Shown: positions 16,789-26,382 of the stretch, piece by piece
Layout: every line of letters begins with the position of its first letter
Position numbering within the stretch: the first letter of the stretch is position 1
NCBI RefSeq assembly: GCF_001457475.1
Contig: NZ_LN831029.1
Span: 62,001 to 126,000, forward strand
Direction: 5' to 3'
Source: Achromobacter xylosoxidans
GTDB taxonomy: Bacteria; Pseudomonadota; Gammaproteobacteria; Burkholderiales; Burkholderiaceae_B
DNA: 64,000 bases
The notes under the pieces: model-generated
Database searches by the model: none
Told to the model about the DNA's origin: nothing
Seen by the model: the letters and a program-made list of their open reading frames with translations, nothing else
Translations under genes and position numbers: made by a program

Positions 16789-18813
16789 TCATGCGGTCTT
16801 CGGCGCCGACTCCAGCTTGAGCTGCGCCAGCTGGCGGATGAACACCGGGATGCAGATGGCCAGTCCGATCAGCCCGCTGGTCAGCCCCGGCAGGATGGTC
16901 AGCAGCGCGCCCAGCGTGCACAGCCAGCGTTCCCAGCTTTTCATGCCCACCAGCATGTAGCGCGAGAACGCCGCCGACAGCAGCACCAGCCCCACCATGC
17001 AGCCGAACAGCGTCACGAAGAAGTCGTACCACGTGAAGCCCTGCACCGAGATCAGCAGCGACGGCGAGAACACGAACACGAACGGCACGATCAGCTTGGT
17101 GATGCCCAGCCGGAACGCGGTATTGCCGGTCTTGAATGGGTCGCTGCCCGCCATGCCCGCCGCCGCGTAGGCCGCCAGCGCCACCGGCGGCGTAATGTCG
17201 GCCAGGATGCCGAAATAGAACACGAAGAAGTGCGCCGCGATCGGCTGCACCCCCAGCTGCACCAGCGTCGGCGCGGCCACCGCCACCATGATCAGGTAGT
17301 TGGCGGTGGTGGGAATGCCGCAACCCATCAGGATGCAGACGACGCCCGTCATGATCAGCGCCGCGACCAGCGTCAGCGACTGGGCATTGGCGATGGTCTC
17401 GGGAATGATCGCGCCCGCCACGCCGGCGATCGATTGCGCCGCCGAGATCACGATGTACGAGATCTTGAAGCCCACCCCCGTCAGCGTCACCACGCCGATC
17501 ACGATGCCCACCGTGCCGGCCGCCGCGCCCACCGCCAGCGCGTACTTGGCGCCGGTCTCGAAGGCTTCGTACAGATCGCGCCAATGCAGCCGCTGGAACG
17601 GATTGAGCAGGCCCACGATGATGCAGCCCGTGATGCCGGCAAACGCCGCCAGGTACGGCGTGCGGCCGCTGGCCAGCACGCCGATCAGCAGGATCAACGG
17701 AATCAGCGTCGGCCAGCGCATCTTGAACGACTGCTTCAGCTTGGGCATTTCCTCGGCCGTCAGGCCGCGCAGGCCCTCGCGCTTGGCCTCGAAGTGCACC
17801 TGCATGAACATGCCGAAGAAATACAGGAAGGCCGGAAAGATGCCCGCAATCGCGATCTGCTGGTACGGAATGCCCAGGAACTCGATCATCAGGAACGCCG
17901 CCGCGCCCATGATCGGCGGCGTGATCTGGCCGCCGGTGCTGCTGGCCGCCTCCACCCCCGCCGCGAAATGCCGCGGATAGCCGATGCGGATCATCGCCGG
18001 AATGGTCAGCGAGCCCACCGTCACGGCGTTGGCCACCGACGACCCCGACAGCATGCCGAACATGGCCGAGCCGAACACCGACACCTTGGCCGGCCCGCCG
18101 GCGTAGCGGCCGGCGACGGTGGAGGCCACGTCCAGGAACAGCTGCCCCAGCCCGATGCGCGTGGCTAGCACGCCGAACAGCACGAAGTGGAACACATAGG
18201 TGGCCACCACGCCCACCGCCACGCCATACACGCCCTGGCTGGTCAGGTACATGTGGTTGACGATCTGCGACCACGTATTGCCCGCGTGCTGCAGCAGCCC
18301 GGGGAAATACGGCCCGAAGGCGGCATAGGCCATGAACACCAGCGCGATGATCGGCAGCGGCCAGCCCATGGCGCGGCGCGTGGCCTCCAGCAACCCGATC
18401 AGCAGGATCGAGCCCATCAGCACGTCGATCGGCAGCGGGTTGCCGACGCGGAACGCCAGATCCTCGAAGATGTAGGGGATGTACAGCACCGACAACGCCA
18501 GCGCGATGGCGATGATCCAGTCATACAGCGGCACGCCGCCCGGCGCGTACCAGGTGGACTTCGGCTCGCGCTGGTAATGCGACTTGGAAAAGCCGAACAC
18601 CAGGAAGATCAGGCTCAGCACGAAGGCCAGGTGCACGCCGCGGTGCGTGGCCTCGCGCAAGAGGCCGAAGCCGGCGGTGTAGTAGTGGAACAGAGACAGC
18701 GCCACCAGCAGGCCCGAGACGATCCAGGTGGCGCTCTTGTGCAGCGGCCGGAAGCGGATCTCGGAATCGTACTTTTCCGCCAGCTGCTGTGTTTTCTCGT
18801 GGTCTATTTCCAT
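16789..18813 (-). CDS. TRAP transporter fused permease (DctQ-DctM type)
   Basis: The 674-residue inner-membrane protein fuses the small (DctQ-like, helices within about residues 25-200) and large (DctM-like, about 200-640) TRAP permease units. Motifs of the large unit include FGMLSGSSVANAVTVGSLTIPAMIRIGY, EAASSTGGQITPPIMGAAAF and FYFGILADITPPVALAAY. Such fused permeases pair with TAXI-type binding proteins and drive sodium- or proton-coupled uptake of organic acids or amino acids. It is the second gene after the TAXI protein. The substrate is not deducible. Confidence 0.93.
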   Translation of the reverse strand: MEIDHEKTQQLAEKYDSEIRFRPLHKSATWIVSGLLVALSLFHYYTAGFGLLREATHRGVHLAFVLSLIFLVFGFSKSHYQREPKSTWYAPGGVPLYDWIIAIALALSVLYIPYIFEDLAFRVGNPLPIDVLMGSILLIGLLEATRRAMGWPLPIIALVFMAYAAFGPYFPGLLQHAGNTWSQIVNHMYLTSQGVYGVAVGVVATYVFHFVLFGVLATRIGLGQLFLDVASTVAGRYAGGPAKVSVFGSAMFGMLSGSSVANAVTVGSLTIPAMIRIGYPRHFAAGVEAASSTGGQITPPIMGAAAFLMIEFLGIPYQQIAIAGIFPAFLYFFGMFMQVHFEAKREGLRGLTAEEMPKLKQSFKMRWPTLIPLILLIGVLASGRTPYLAAFAGITGCIIVGLLNPFQRLHWRDLYEAFETGAKYALAVGAAAGTVGIVIGVVTLTGVGFKISYIVISAAQSIAGVAGAIIPETIANAQSLTLVAALIMTGVVCILMGCGIPTTANYLIMVAVAAPTLVQLGVQPIAAHFFVFYFGILADITPPVALAAYAAAGMAGSDPFKTGNTAFRLGITKLIVPFVFVFSPSLLISVQGFTWYDFFVTLFGCMVGLVLLSAAFSRYMLVGMKSWERWLCTLGALLTILPGLTSGLIGLAICIPVFIRQLAQLKLESAPKTA

Positions 18814-18841
18814 AGCCAGGTTTCTCAGGTGATTGCGCGAA

Positions 18842-18864
18842 CAGGGCCGCCCGAGGCGGCCCTG
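18842..18864 (-). promoter_or_regulatory. Intercistronic hairpin in the TRAP operon
   Basis: CAGGGCCGCC / GGCGGCCCTG form a perfect 10-bp stem with a 3-base loop between the binding-protein stop and the permease start. It has no T-tract. Hairpins here commonly stabilise the upstream mRNA or give partial termination, keeping binding protein above permease. Confidence 0.6.
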
Positions 18865-18916
18865 CGCTGGCGCGGCGATGGGCGCCGCGCTTCCCCGGAA
18901 GGGACGGGGTCGGTGC

Positions 18917-19879
18917 TTACTTCAGCAGGCCGATTTCCTTGTAGAACTTCTCGGCGCCCGGATGGAACGGGATGCCCGCGCCCTTGACCGCGTTGTCGCG
19001 GGTGATGAGCTTGCCCTTGGCGTGGCCGTTGTCCAGCGTCTTGCGGGTGGCGTCGCTGTACAGCGCCTTGGTGACGTCATACACCACCTGCTCGGACAGC
19101 TTGGCCGACGTCACCATCTGCGCGTTGACCGAGATGGTCTTGACCTCGCCCACGTTCTGGTAGGTGTTGGCGGCAATGGTGTCGGGCGTGAAGAACTCCT
19201 GCTTGGCGCGCAGCGCGTCGATCTCGGGGCCGACCAGCGGCACGATTTCGATGCCGCCGCCGCTGGAGGCCAGCTCGGCGATGGCGCCAGCCGGCGCGCC
19301 GCCCACGAAGAAGAACGCATCCAGGCCGCCGTCCTTGAGCTTGTCGCCGGCCTGGTTGGGCTTGAGGTATTCGGCCTTGACGTCCTTGTCGGTCATGCCA
19401 TAGGCGCCCAGGATCAGGCGCACGTCCACCAGCGTGCCGGAACCCGGCTCGTCCATCGAGACGCGCTTGCCCTTCAGGTCGGCCACGCTCTTGATGCCCG
19501 CGCCCTTGCGCGTCACCAGGTGGATGCTTTCCGGATACAGCGTGGCGATCAGGCGCAGGTCCTGCGCCTTGGGCTTGCCTTCGAAGGTGCCGGTGCCGCT
19601 GTAGGCCCAGAAGGCCACGTCCGACTGCGTGAAGCCGGCCTCGAACGAACCGCCCATGATGCCGTTGATGTTGGCCACCGAACCGTTGGAGGCGACCGCG
19701 GTGGCGATCAGCTTGCCGGGTTGGGACACGGCGTTGGCGATGATGCCGCCGATGGGGTAGTAGGTGCCGGCGGTGCCGCCGGTGCCGATACGGAAGAACT
19801 GCTGGGCTTGCGCGGCCCCGGTCGCGCCGACAGCGGCGGCGGCCATGGCCAGGGTGGCGATCCAATTCCTGAGTTTCAT
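18917..19879 (-). CDS. TAXI family TRAP transporter solute-binding protein
   Basis: The 320-residue periplasmic protein has a Sec signal (MKLRNWIATLAMAAAAVGATGAAQAQ) followed by FRIGTGGTAGTYYPIGGIIANAV, the diagnostic TAXI opening. MDEPGSGTLVDVRLIL and AFFFVGGAPAGAIAEL follow in the family order. It delivers an unidentified small carboxylate or amino acid to the fused TRAP permease downstream. The gene diverges from D-threonine aldolase across 198 bases, suggesting that the two units are physiologically linked. Confidence 0.93.
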   Translation of the reverse strand: MKLRNWIATLAMAAAAVGATGAAQAQQFFRIGTGGTAGTYYPIGGIIANAVSQPGKLIATAVASNGSVANINGIMGGSFEAGFTQSDVAFWAYSGTGTFEGKPKAQDLRLIATLYPESIHLVTRKGAGIKSVADLKGKRVSMDEPGSGTLVDVRLILGAYGMTDKDVKAEYLKPNQAGDKLKDGGLDAFFFVGGAPAGAIAELASSGGGIEIVPLVGPEIDALRAKQEFFTPDTIAANTYQNVGEVKTISVNAQMVTSAKLSEQVVYDVTKALYSDATRKTLDNGHAKGKLITRDNAVKGAGIPFHPGAEKFYKEIGLLK

Positions 19880-20077
19880 GCGAGCTTCTCCGTTATGAGT
19901 GGAAGTAACCTATTGTTGTGTTGAAATTCTGGCACGCCACCCGCCCTGCGCCAATGGCCTGGAAGCTATCGTTTACCAGGGGTTGCCGCGGTGCGGAAAC
20001 GTCAACGGTCCGGCGTGGGCCATCGCGCGCGGCGGCGGTTCACGGTTACGCCGCAGGTTTGATCACGGAGCTATTCG

Positions 20078-21217
20078 ATGTCCCAAGAAGTCATCCGCGG
20101 CATTGTGCTGCCCCCGCCCGCCCAGGCCGGCGATCCCCTGGCCAGCGTCGACACGCCCAGCCTGGTGCTGGACCTGGCCGCGTTCGAGGCCAACCTGCGC
20201 GCCATGCAGGCCTGGGCCGACCGCCACGAGGTCGCGCTGCGGCCGCACGCCAAGGCCCACAAATGCCCCGAGATCGCGCGCCGCCAGCTGGCGCTGGGCG
20301 CGCGCGGCATCTGTTGCCAGAAGGTCAGCGAGGCCGTGCCGTTCGTGGCCGCCGGCATCACCGACATCCACATCAGCAACGAAGTGGTCGGCCCGGCCAA
20401 GCTGCGCCTCTTGGCCCAGCTGGCGCGCGCCGCCAAGCTCAGCGTCTGTGTCGACAACGCCGCCAACCTGGCGCGGATCTCGCAGGCCATGGCCGCGGCC
20501 GGCGCCGAGATCGACGTGCTGGTGGAAGTGGACGTGGGCCAGGGCCGCTGCGGCGTGTCCGACGACGCCACCGTGCTGGCGCTGGCGCAGCAGGCGCGCG
20601 ACCTGCCGGGCGTGACCTTCGTCGGCCTGCAGGCCTATCACGGCTCCGTGCAGCACTTGCGCACCCGGGACGAACGCGCCGCCGTCTGCCGCCAGGCCGC
20701 GCGCATCGCCGCGTCGTATCAACTGCTGCTGCGCGAGAGCGGCATCGCCTGCGACATCATCACCGGGGGCGGCACCGGCAGCGCCGAATTCGACGCCGCC
20801 AGCGGCGTCTACACCGAACTGCAGGCCGGTTCCTACGCCTTCATGGACGGCGACTACGGCGCCAACGAATGGGACGGCCCGCTGGCGTTCCAGAACAGCC
20901 TGTTCGTGCTGTCCACCGTGATGAGCACGCCGGCGCCCGATCGCGTCATCCTCGACGCCGGCCTGAAGTCCACCACCGCCGAATGCGGCCCGCCCGCGAT
21001 CCACGGCGCCCAGGGCCTGCAATACGCCGCCATCAACGACGAGCACGGCGTGGTGCGCGTGGCGGCTGGCGCGCCGGCGCCCGCGCTGGGCGACACGCTG
21101 CTGCTGGTGCCGTCGCACGTCGATCCCACCTTCAACCTGCACGACGGGCTGGTGGTGTATCGCGACGGCATCGTGCAGGACATCTGGGAGATCTCGGCGC
21201 GCGGGTTCTCGCGCTGA
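20078..21217 (+). CDS. dtaAS: D-threonine aldolase (DSD1-family PLP enzyme)
   Basis: The 379-residue protein is a fold-type III alanine-racemase-like PLP enzyme. The pyridoxal lysine is K59 in RPHAKAHK, a glycine-rich phosphate loop reads ITGGGTGS, and the C-terminal metal pair is H347 and D349 in SHVDPTFN. HxD rather than HxC separates metal-dependent aldolases (D-threonine / 3-hydroxy-D-aspartate) from D-serine dehydratases. These numbers agree with those I recall for the Alcaligenes xylosoxidans enzyme. Expected reaction: D-threonine to glycine plus acetaldehyde, needing PLP and a divalent metal. It diverges from the TRAP importer and its stop overlaps the next ATG. Confidence 0.85.
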   Translation: MSQEVIRGIVLPPPAQAGDPLASVDTPSLVLDLAAFEANLRAMQAWADRHEVALRPHAKAHKCPEIARRQLALGARGICCQKVSEAVPFVAAGITDIHISNEVVGPAKLRLLAQLARAAKLSVCVDNAANLARISQAMAAAGAEIDVLVEVDVGQGRCGVSDDATVLALAQQARDLPGVTFVGLQAYHGSVQHLRTRDERAAVCRQAARIAASYQLLLRESGIACDIITGGGTGSAEFDAASGVYTELQAGSYAFMDGDYGANEWDGPLAFQNSLFVLSTVMSTPAPDRVILDAGLKSTTAECGPPAIHGAQGLQYAAINDEHGVVRVAAGAPAPALGDTLLLVPSHVDPTFNLHDGLVVYRDGIVQDIWEISARGFSR

Positions 21218-22608
21218 TGGCGGCCGCGCCGATCGCGATGGAGCCGTTGTCCTTCGATTGGAAAACGCCGCTGCCGGAACTGCTGGACGGGTTGCGGCAG
21301 GCGTATGCGGCGCGCTACCCGGCCCTGGCCGCCGCGCGGCTCGATGCGCTGCGCGCGGCGTTGCGCGATGACCGCGCCGACGACTTCCTGCCGCCGCTGG
21401 GCCAGGAACTGGAAGCGCTGGGGCTGGCGCTGATCGAGCAGGACGAAGACGACGACGCCATCCACCTGCTGATCGTGCCTCTGGCCGATGCTGGCGACGC
21501 GCTGGCACAGATCGGGGCACGGGGCCAACAAGGTACGCGGCATCGGCAGGCCGGCGCCCCGCAAGGCGCGCCGGCGGCATTGCCGCGCCCCGCTTCCGGC
21601 CCGCTGGCGCAGCCTGGCGATTATCTGGACATGACGCAGTGCGTACCGCTGGCCCCGGGCTGGGCATGCATGGCCAACCGAGACACGGCGGCGCCGCAAC
21701 TGGTGGACCTGCATGATTGGCCGGCCCTGCGCGAGGTTGGCGGCAAGTTCCAGCCGCATCGCGGCCTGCTGGCGTCGGCCGTTGCCGCCAACGGCGTCCA
21801 TGCCTGGATCGAGCAAGGCCCAGACGGCATCGCCAGCACGCCCTATGCCCATCTACTGCGCGCCCCCCGGGTCGAGGCCGCGCCGCTCAACCGTCCCGGC
21901 CTTGCGCTGCCGCCGCGCGCGGCGCAGGCGCAGCGCCGCACGCCCGAATTCAGCCTGGGCTTCGCGGGCGACGACCTGCTGGTGGTGGATCGCGGCATGG
22001 TGTTCGTGTACCGGGGCTTTGCCGCGCAGGGCGAAGCGGTCGCCATCGAGCCGGCACTGCTTTACACCGCGCCGCCGCAACGCCGCCCCGTCAGCGACCG
22101 CTCGGCGGTGATCCAGACGCCCGATGGCCGCGCCTGCGTGCTGTGCCGTGGCCAGCTGCTGCGGTGGCGCGACGGCCAGTTGCATCCCCTGGCATTGGGC
22201 CCTGCCGACGCGGCATCGGGGGATCTCTCGCATCCCGTCGCCTGCGGCAGTGGCGCCATCGCCTGGCTGGAAGACGACGCGCTTTGCCACGCGGACCTGG
22301 ACGCCCTTGCCGTCAGCCGCCATGCGCCGCAGCAGATGCCCGCCGGCGGCATGATCCTGCAGTCCCTGCCGCAAGGCTGGCTGCTGCTGGGCCACTGGCA
22401 TGCGCCGCACCGCAGCCTGGATCTGGGCCAGTTGTGGCATCCCGATTCCGGCCAGGTCCTGCGCATCCGCCACGGCGCGCTCGATCTGGATAGCGGCATC
22501 CAGCGCGCGTGGATTTTGCCGGATGGCGGGGTGGTCGTTGGGGGACAACTGCGTCACGTGCGCCTGGGTCGCTTCGACGCATTGTTGGGCCGATTGCCAG
22601 CCGCTTGA
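21217..22608 (+). CDS. Uncharacterised 463-residue protein
   Basis: I do not recognise this family. The ATG overlaps the aldolase stop (TGATG), so it is translationally coupled to D-threonine aldolase. The N-terminal roughly 85 residues are acidic and helical (ending EQDEDDDAIHLLIVPL). An Ala/Pro/Gln-rich linker (about 95-130) follows, then about 330 residues of short strands with repeated Trp/Gly/Asp turns (PGWACMAN, HAWIEQG, GAIAWLEDD, GWLLLGHWH) that suggest a beta-propeller-like repeat fold. No signal peptide or helix spanning the membrane is evident. A second ATG at 21238 is a possible start. The role is unknown; the coupling hints at accessory or immunity-like co-expression rather than catalysis. 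Confidence 0.65.
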   Translation: MAAAPIAMEPLSFDWKTPLPELLDGLRQAYAARYPALAAARLDALRAALRDDRADDFLPPLGQELEALGLALIEQDEDDDAIHLLIVPLADAGDALAQIGARGQQGTRHRQAGAPQGAPAALPRPASGPLAQPGDYLDMTQCVPLAPGWACMANRDTAAPQLVDLHDWPALREVGGKFQPHRGLLASAVAANGVHAWIEQGPDGIASTPYAHLLRAPRVEAAPLNRPGLALPPRAAQAQRRTPEFSLGFAGDDLLVVDRGMVFVYRGFAAQGEAVAIEPALLYTAPPQRRPVSDRSAVIQTPDGRACVLCRGQLLRWRDGQLHPLALGPADAASGDLSHPVACGSGAIAWLEDDALCHADLDALAVSRHAPQQMPAGGMILQSLPQGWLLLGHWHAPHRSLDLGQLWHPDSGQVLRIRHGALDLDSGIQRAWILPDGGVVVGGQLRHVRLGRFDALLGRLPAA

Positions 22609-22651
22609 CCCTCGGCGGCCGGGCCATGGCCGCCGCCAGGATCCACGCGCC

Positions 22652-23369
<718 letters not shown>

Positions 23370-23389
<20 letters not shown>

Positions 23390-24026
23390 GCAACTTCCTT
23401 TCCAGCAGCAGGCTGAGGCGCGACAGGGGCCAGCACAGCGCGAAATAGATCAGCGCGGCGCAGGCATAGACAGTGAAGGGGCTGAAGGTGGCGTTGGTGA
23501 TCACCGTGCTGGCCTTGGACAGCTCGGTGAAACCAATGATGGAGGTGAGCGCCGTGCTCTTGACGATCTGCACCGCGAAACCGACGGTCGGCGCCACCGC
23601 GATGCGCAGCGCCTGCGGCAGCACCACGTAGCGCATCTGCTGCACATAGCCCAGCGCCAGGCTGGCCGAGGCTTCCCACTGGCCTTTCGGAATCGCTTCC
23701 ACGCAGCCGCGCCAGATCTCGGCCAGGAACGCGCCCGACCACAACGTCAGCGCCGCGCCCGCGGCCAGCCACGGCGGCACCTCGACCCCGGCCAGCGACA
23801 AACCGAAGAACGCCAGGAACAACTGCATCAGCAGCGGCGTGCCCTGGAACAGTTCGATATACGCCCAGCTCACGCGCCTCAGCAGCGCCACGCGCGAGGT
23901 CCGCATCATCAGCGCCAGCATGCCCATCAGCGCGCCGCCGGCAAACGCCACCAGCGACAGCACGACGGTCCAGCGCGCCGCCAGCAGCAGGTTGCGGACA
24001 ATGTCCCAGGTGGTGAACTCGATCAT
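23370..24026 (-). CDS. Polar amino-acid ABC transporter permease 2
   Basis: A 218-residue HisM/GlnP-family membrane protein with five hydrophobic segments. It has YIELFQGTPLLMQLFLAFFGL near residues 60-80 and the EAA loop SASLALGYVQQMRYVVLPQALRIAVAP near 125-150. The start ATG at 24026 overlaps the previous permease stop by four bases. It forms the heterodimeric channel with the neighbouring permease. Confidence 0.92.
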
Positions 24027-24691
24027 CGCGCCGCCTTGCGGAACAACCGCCTGCCCGTCATGCGCAGCAACTGGCGCAACAACACCGCCAGCACCAGATA
24101 GATGCCGGTGGTCACGAAATACACCTCGAACGCGCGGAAATTGCGCGACTGGATGAAATTGGCCGCGAACGTCAGGTCCTCGGCCGCGATCTGCGAGCAC
24201 ACCGCCGACCCCAGCATCACGATCACGATCTGCGACGACAAGGCCGGCCAGATGCGCGCCAGCGCGGGTTTCAGCACCACATGGCGGAACACCTGCAAGC
24301 GCGTCATCGCCAGGCTGGCGCCGGCCTCGTACTGGCCCTTGGGCGTGGCGTCGATGCCGGCGCGGATGATCTCGGCGCTGTAGGCGCCCAGGTTCAGCGC
24401 CATCGCCAGGCAGGTCGCCTGCATCTCGCTGAACTGCACGCCCAGCGACGGCAGCCCGAAGAACACGAAAAACAACTGGATCAGGAACGGCGTGTTGCGC
24501 ACCACCTCCACATAGGCGGTGACCGGCGCGCGCAGCCAGCGCGGCCCCTGCGTGCGGGCCCAGGCGCAGGCGATGCCCAGCGCCACGCCCGCCACCGCGC
24601 CAAACGCGATCAGCTCGACCGTCACGCCAATGCCCTTGATGAGCACCGGCGTGTAGTCGAACACGGAAGCGAAGTCGAATTGATAAGCCAT
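24023..24691 (-). CDS. Polar amino-acid ABC transporter permease 1
   Basis: A 222-residue HisQ/GlnP-family protein. YVEVVRNTPFLIQLFFVFFGLP marks the family's first conserved loop, and GASLAMTRLQVFRHVVLKPALARIWPAL is the EAA loop that docks on the ATPase. It follows the binding-protein gene by 28 bases and overlaps permease 2 (ATGA), so the three transporter membrane/ATPase genes are translationally coupled. Confidence 0.92.
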   Translation of the reverse strand: MAYQFDFASVFDYTPVLIKGIGVTVELIAFGAVAGVALGIACAWARTQGPRWLRAPVTAYVEVVRNTPFLIQLFFVFFGLPSLGVQFSEMQATCLAMALNLGAYSAEIIRAGIDATPKGQYEAGASLAMTRLQVFRHVVLKPALARIWPALSSQIVIVMLGSAVCSQIAAEDLTFAANFIQSRNFRAFEVYFVTTGIYLVLAVLLRQLLRMTGRRLFRKAAR

Positions 24692-24719
24692 GAACAGCGC
24701 TCCGGCGCGCGCGCCTGCC

Positions 24720-25502
24720 TTACAGATCCTTGGGCAGATCGGCGCCCAGCCACTTCTTGGAGATCGCCGTCAGCGAGCCGTCGCGCTTGGCGTTGGCCAG
24801 GATCTCGTTGACCTTGGCGCGCAGCTTCAGCTCGTCCTTGTTCAGGCCGATATAGCAGGGCGAATCCTTGATCAGGAACTTGGTCTCCGGCTTCTTCGGC
24901 GGGTTGCGCGCCAGGATCGCGGCCGCCACCACGTTGCCCGTGGCGATCAGCGGCACCTGGCCCGACAGGAAGGCGGTGATGGTGCCGTTGTTGTCTTCAT
25001 AGCGCTTGAGCGTGGCCGTGGGCGGGGCGATCTTGGTCAGCTCGATGTCCTCGACCGCGCCGCGCGTCACGCCGATGGTCTTGCCCGCCAGGTCGGCGGC
25101 CGACGCCACCTTCACATCGGCCGGCCCGAACACGCCGTTGAAGAACGGCGCATACGCGTCGGAGAAATCGATCGCCTTCTCGCGCTCCGGATTCTTGCCC
25201 AGGCTGGAGATCACCAGGTCCACCTTGCGGGTCTGCAGGTACGGCACGCGGTTGGCGCTGGTCACCGGCACCAGCTCCAGCTTCACGCCCAGTTGCTTGG
25301 CGATCAGCGCGGCCGTGTCGATGTCATAGCCCAGCGGCTTCATGTCGGCGCCGACCGAGCCGAACGGCGGGAAGTCCTGCGGCACCGCGACCTTGAGGGT
25401 GCCGCGCTTGACGATATCGTCCAGGGTGTCGGCATGCGTGAGCGGCGCGGCCAGCAGCGTGGCGGCGGTGCAGAGGGACAGCAACAGGGATCTACGGTTC
25501 AT
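24720..25502 (-). CDS. Amino-acid ABC transporter substrate-binding protein
   Basis: The 260-residue protein has a Sec signal (MNRRSLLLSLCTAATLLAAPLTHA), then a family-3 solute-binding fold. The elements visible are GTLKVAVPQDFPPFGSVGADMKPLGYDIDTAALIA, KVDLVISSLGKNPEREKAIDFSDAY and KTIGVTRGAVEDIELTK, as in His/Gln/Asp-type receptors. GGAGAG six bases before the ATG fixes the start. It is the first gene of the operon and lies about 65 bases downstream of a sigma-54-type promoter, so expression is probably induced by nitrogen limitation. The ligand is a polar amino acid, not further resolved. Confidence 0.92.
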   Translation of the reverse strand: MNRRSLLLSLCTAATLLAAPLTHADTLDDIVKRGTLKVAVPQDFPPFGSVGADMKPLGYDIDTAALIAKQLGVKLELVPVTSANRVPYLQTRKVDLVISSLGKNPEREKAIDFSDAYAPFFNGVFGPADVKVASAADLAGKTIGVTRGAVEDIELTKIAPPTATLKRYEDNNGTITAFLSGQVPLIATGNVVAAAILARNPPKKPETKFLIKDSPCYIGLNKDELKLRAKVNEILANAKRDGSLTAISKKWLGADLPKDL

Positions 25503-25578
25503 GAGGAACTCTCCAGGGCGCGCCGCCCCGGGAGCGGGGTCGAGCGTTGCACACCAATTCGGTATACAAAACTGGAAA

Positions 25579-25594
25579 AGCAAGTTCCGTGCCA
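25579..25594 (-). promoter_or_regulatory. Sigma-54 (RpoN) promoter of the amino-acid ABC operon
   Basis: On the minus strand TGGCACGGAACTTGCT matches TGGCACG-N4-TTGCW, with GG and GC exactly 10 bases apart as required for -24/-12 promoters. Transcription would begin near 25567, leaving a roughly 65-base leader before the binding-protein start. The rest of the 25503-25888 intergenic stretch holds the NtrC-type site and nothing else recognised. Confidence 0.75.
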
Positions 25595-25648
25595 TTGGGT
25601 AGCACTGCGGGCGGTACCGCGGACGGCCCCGGCGAGCGACCCGCGGCC

Positions 25649-25663
25649 GCACCGCGGTGGTGC
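25649..25663. promoter_or_regulatory. Candidate NtrC enhancer site
   Basis: GCACC-GCGGT-GGTGC is a perfect GCACC-N5-GGTGC dyad, the core of the NtrC consensus TGCACC-N5-GGTGCA. It is centred roughly 90 bases upstream of the predicted sigma-54 start, a normal enhancer distance. One flanking base on each side deviates from the full consensus. Confidence 0.6.
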
Positions 25664-25888
25664 GCGGCGCGCCATGGCGGCGCATTGCCGGCACCGGAAT
25701 GGGCCGCGCCCCTATCTCGCGGGGATGCCGATCGCGGCGGGCCGTGGCACGGGGCCACGCATCCGGCGCATGGCGTTGGTCCTACGGCATCCACCGCCTG
25801 TAAACATCCGTTACTATCGACCGGCGTTCACGTGCACGCATCGCAGTATCAGCCAATCCTTGAAGCCATCCCGACAACGGAGATTTCC

Positions 25889-26218
25889 ATGAGTGGTTAC
25901 TACGAGTTGAAGCGCAGCGGCGATCAGTACATGTTCAACCTGAAAGCCGCGAACCATGAAGTCATCCTCACCAGCGAGCGCTACACCAGCAAGGCCAGCG
26001 CCTTGGAAGGCATCGCCTCGGTCCGCCAGAATTCGCCGGTGGATGCGCGCTACCAGCGCAAGACGGCCACCAACGGCTCGCCCTTTTTCAACCTGACCGC
26101 CACCAACGGGCAAATCATCGGCCATAGCGAGATGTATTCCAGCGCCGCGGCCCGCGACAACGGCATCGAATCGGTCAAGAGCAACGGCCCCACCCCCACG
26201 GTCAAAGACAACACCTGA
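25889..26218 (+). CDS. yegP: YegP family protein (two DUF1508 repeats)
   Basis: The 109-residue protein consists of two tandem DUF1508 repeats (about 4-53 and 57-104). Each has the pattern Y/F-x-L-K/T-A-x-N-x-x-x-I, then S-E-x-Y-x-S-x-A (HEVILTSERYTSKASALEGI and GQIIGHSEMYSSAAARDNGI). The fold is a small beta-rich domain of unknown function found in many proteobacteria. It is monocistronic, with its own terminator. GGAG lies seven bases before the ATG. Confidence 0.92.
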   Translation: MSGYYELKRSGDQYMFNLKAANHEVILTSERYTSKASALEGIASVRQNSPVDARYQRKTATNGSPFFNLTATNGQIIGHSEMYSSAAARDNGIESVKSNGPTPTVKDNT

Positions 26219-26224
26219 ACGTGA

Positions 26225-26261
26225 ACAGGGGCGGTGGCATCACTGCCACCACCCCTGTTTT
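26225..26261 (+). terminator. Terminator of yegP
   Basis: ACAGGGG and GGTGGCA pair with TGCCACC and CCCCTGT around a TCAC loop, with one bulged pair, and the stem runs into TTTT. It starts seven bases after the stop codon. Confidence 0.85.
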
Positions 26262-26382
26262 GTAGATGGGGCACGGGGCCGGGCGATTCGCCGCCATGCC
26301 CCGCCCCACGACGCACTCGGCAGGCCTGGCGCAAGAGGCCATCCGGCCCCTGCGATCCCCCCGCGCGTTTTCAAACGGGCAA

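Noticed and set aside
19931..19946. Possible sigma-54 promoter (TGGCACGCCACCCGCC) before D-threonine aldolase
   Set aside because: The -12 element reads CCGC rather than TTGC, and no NtrC-type site was found near it.
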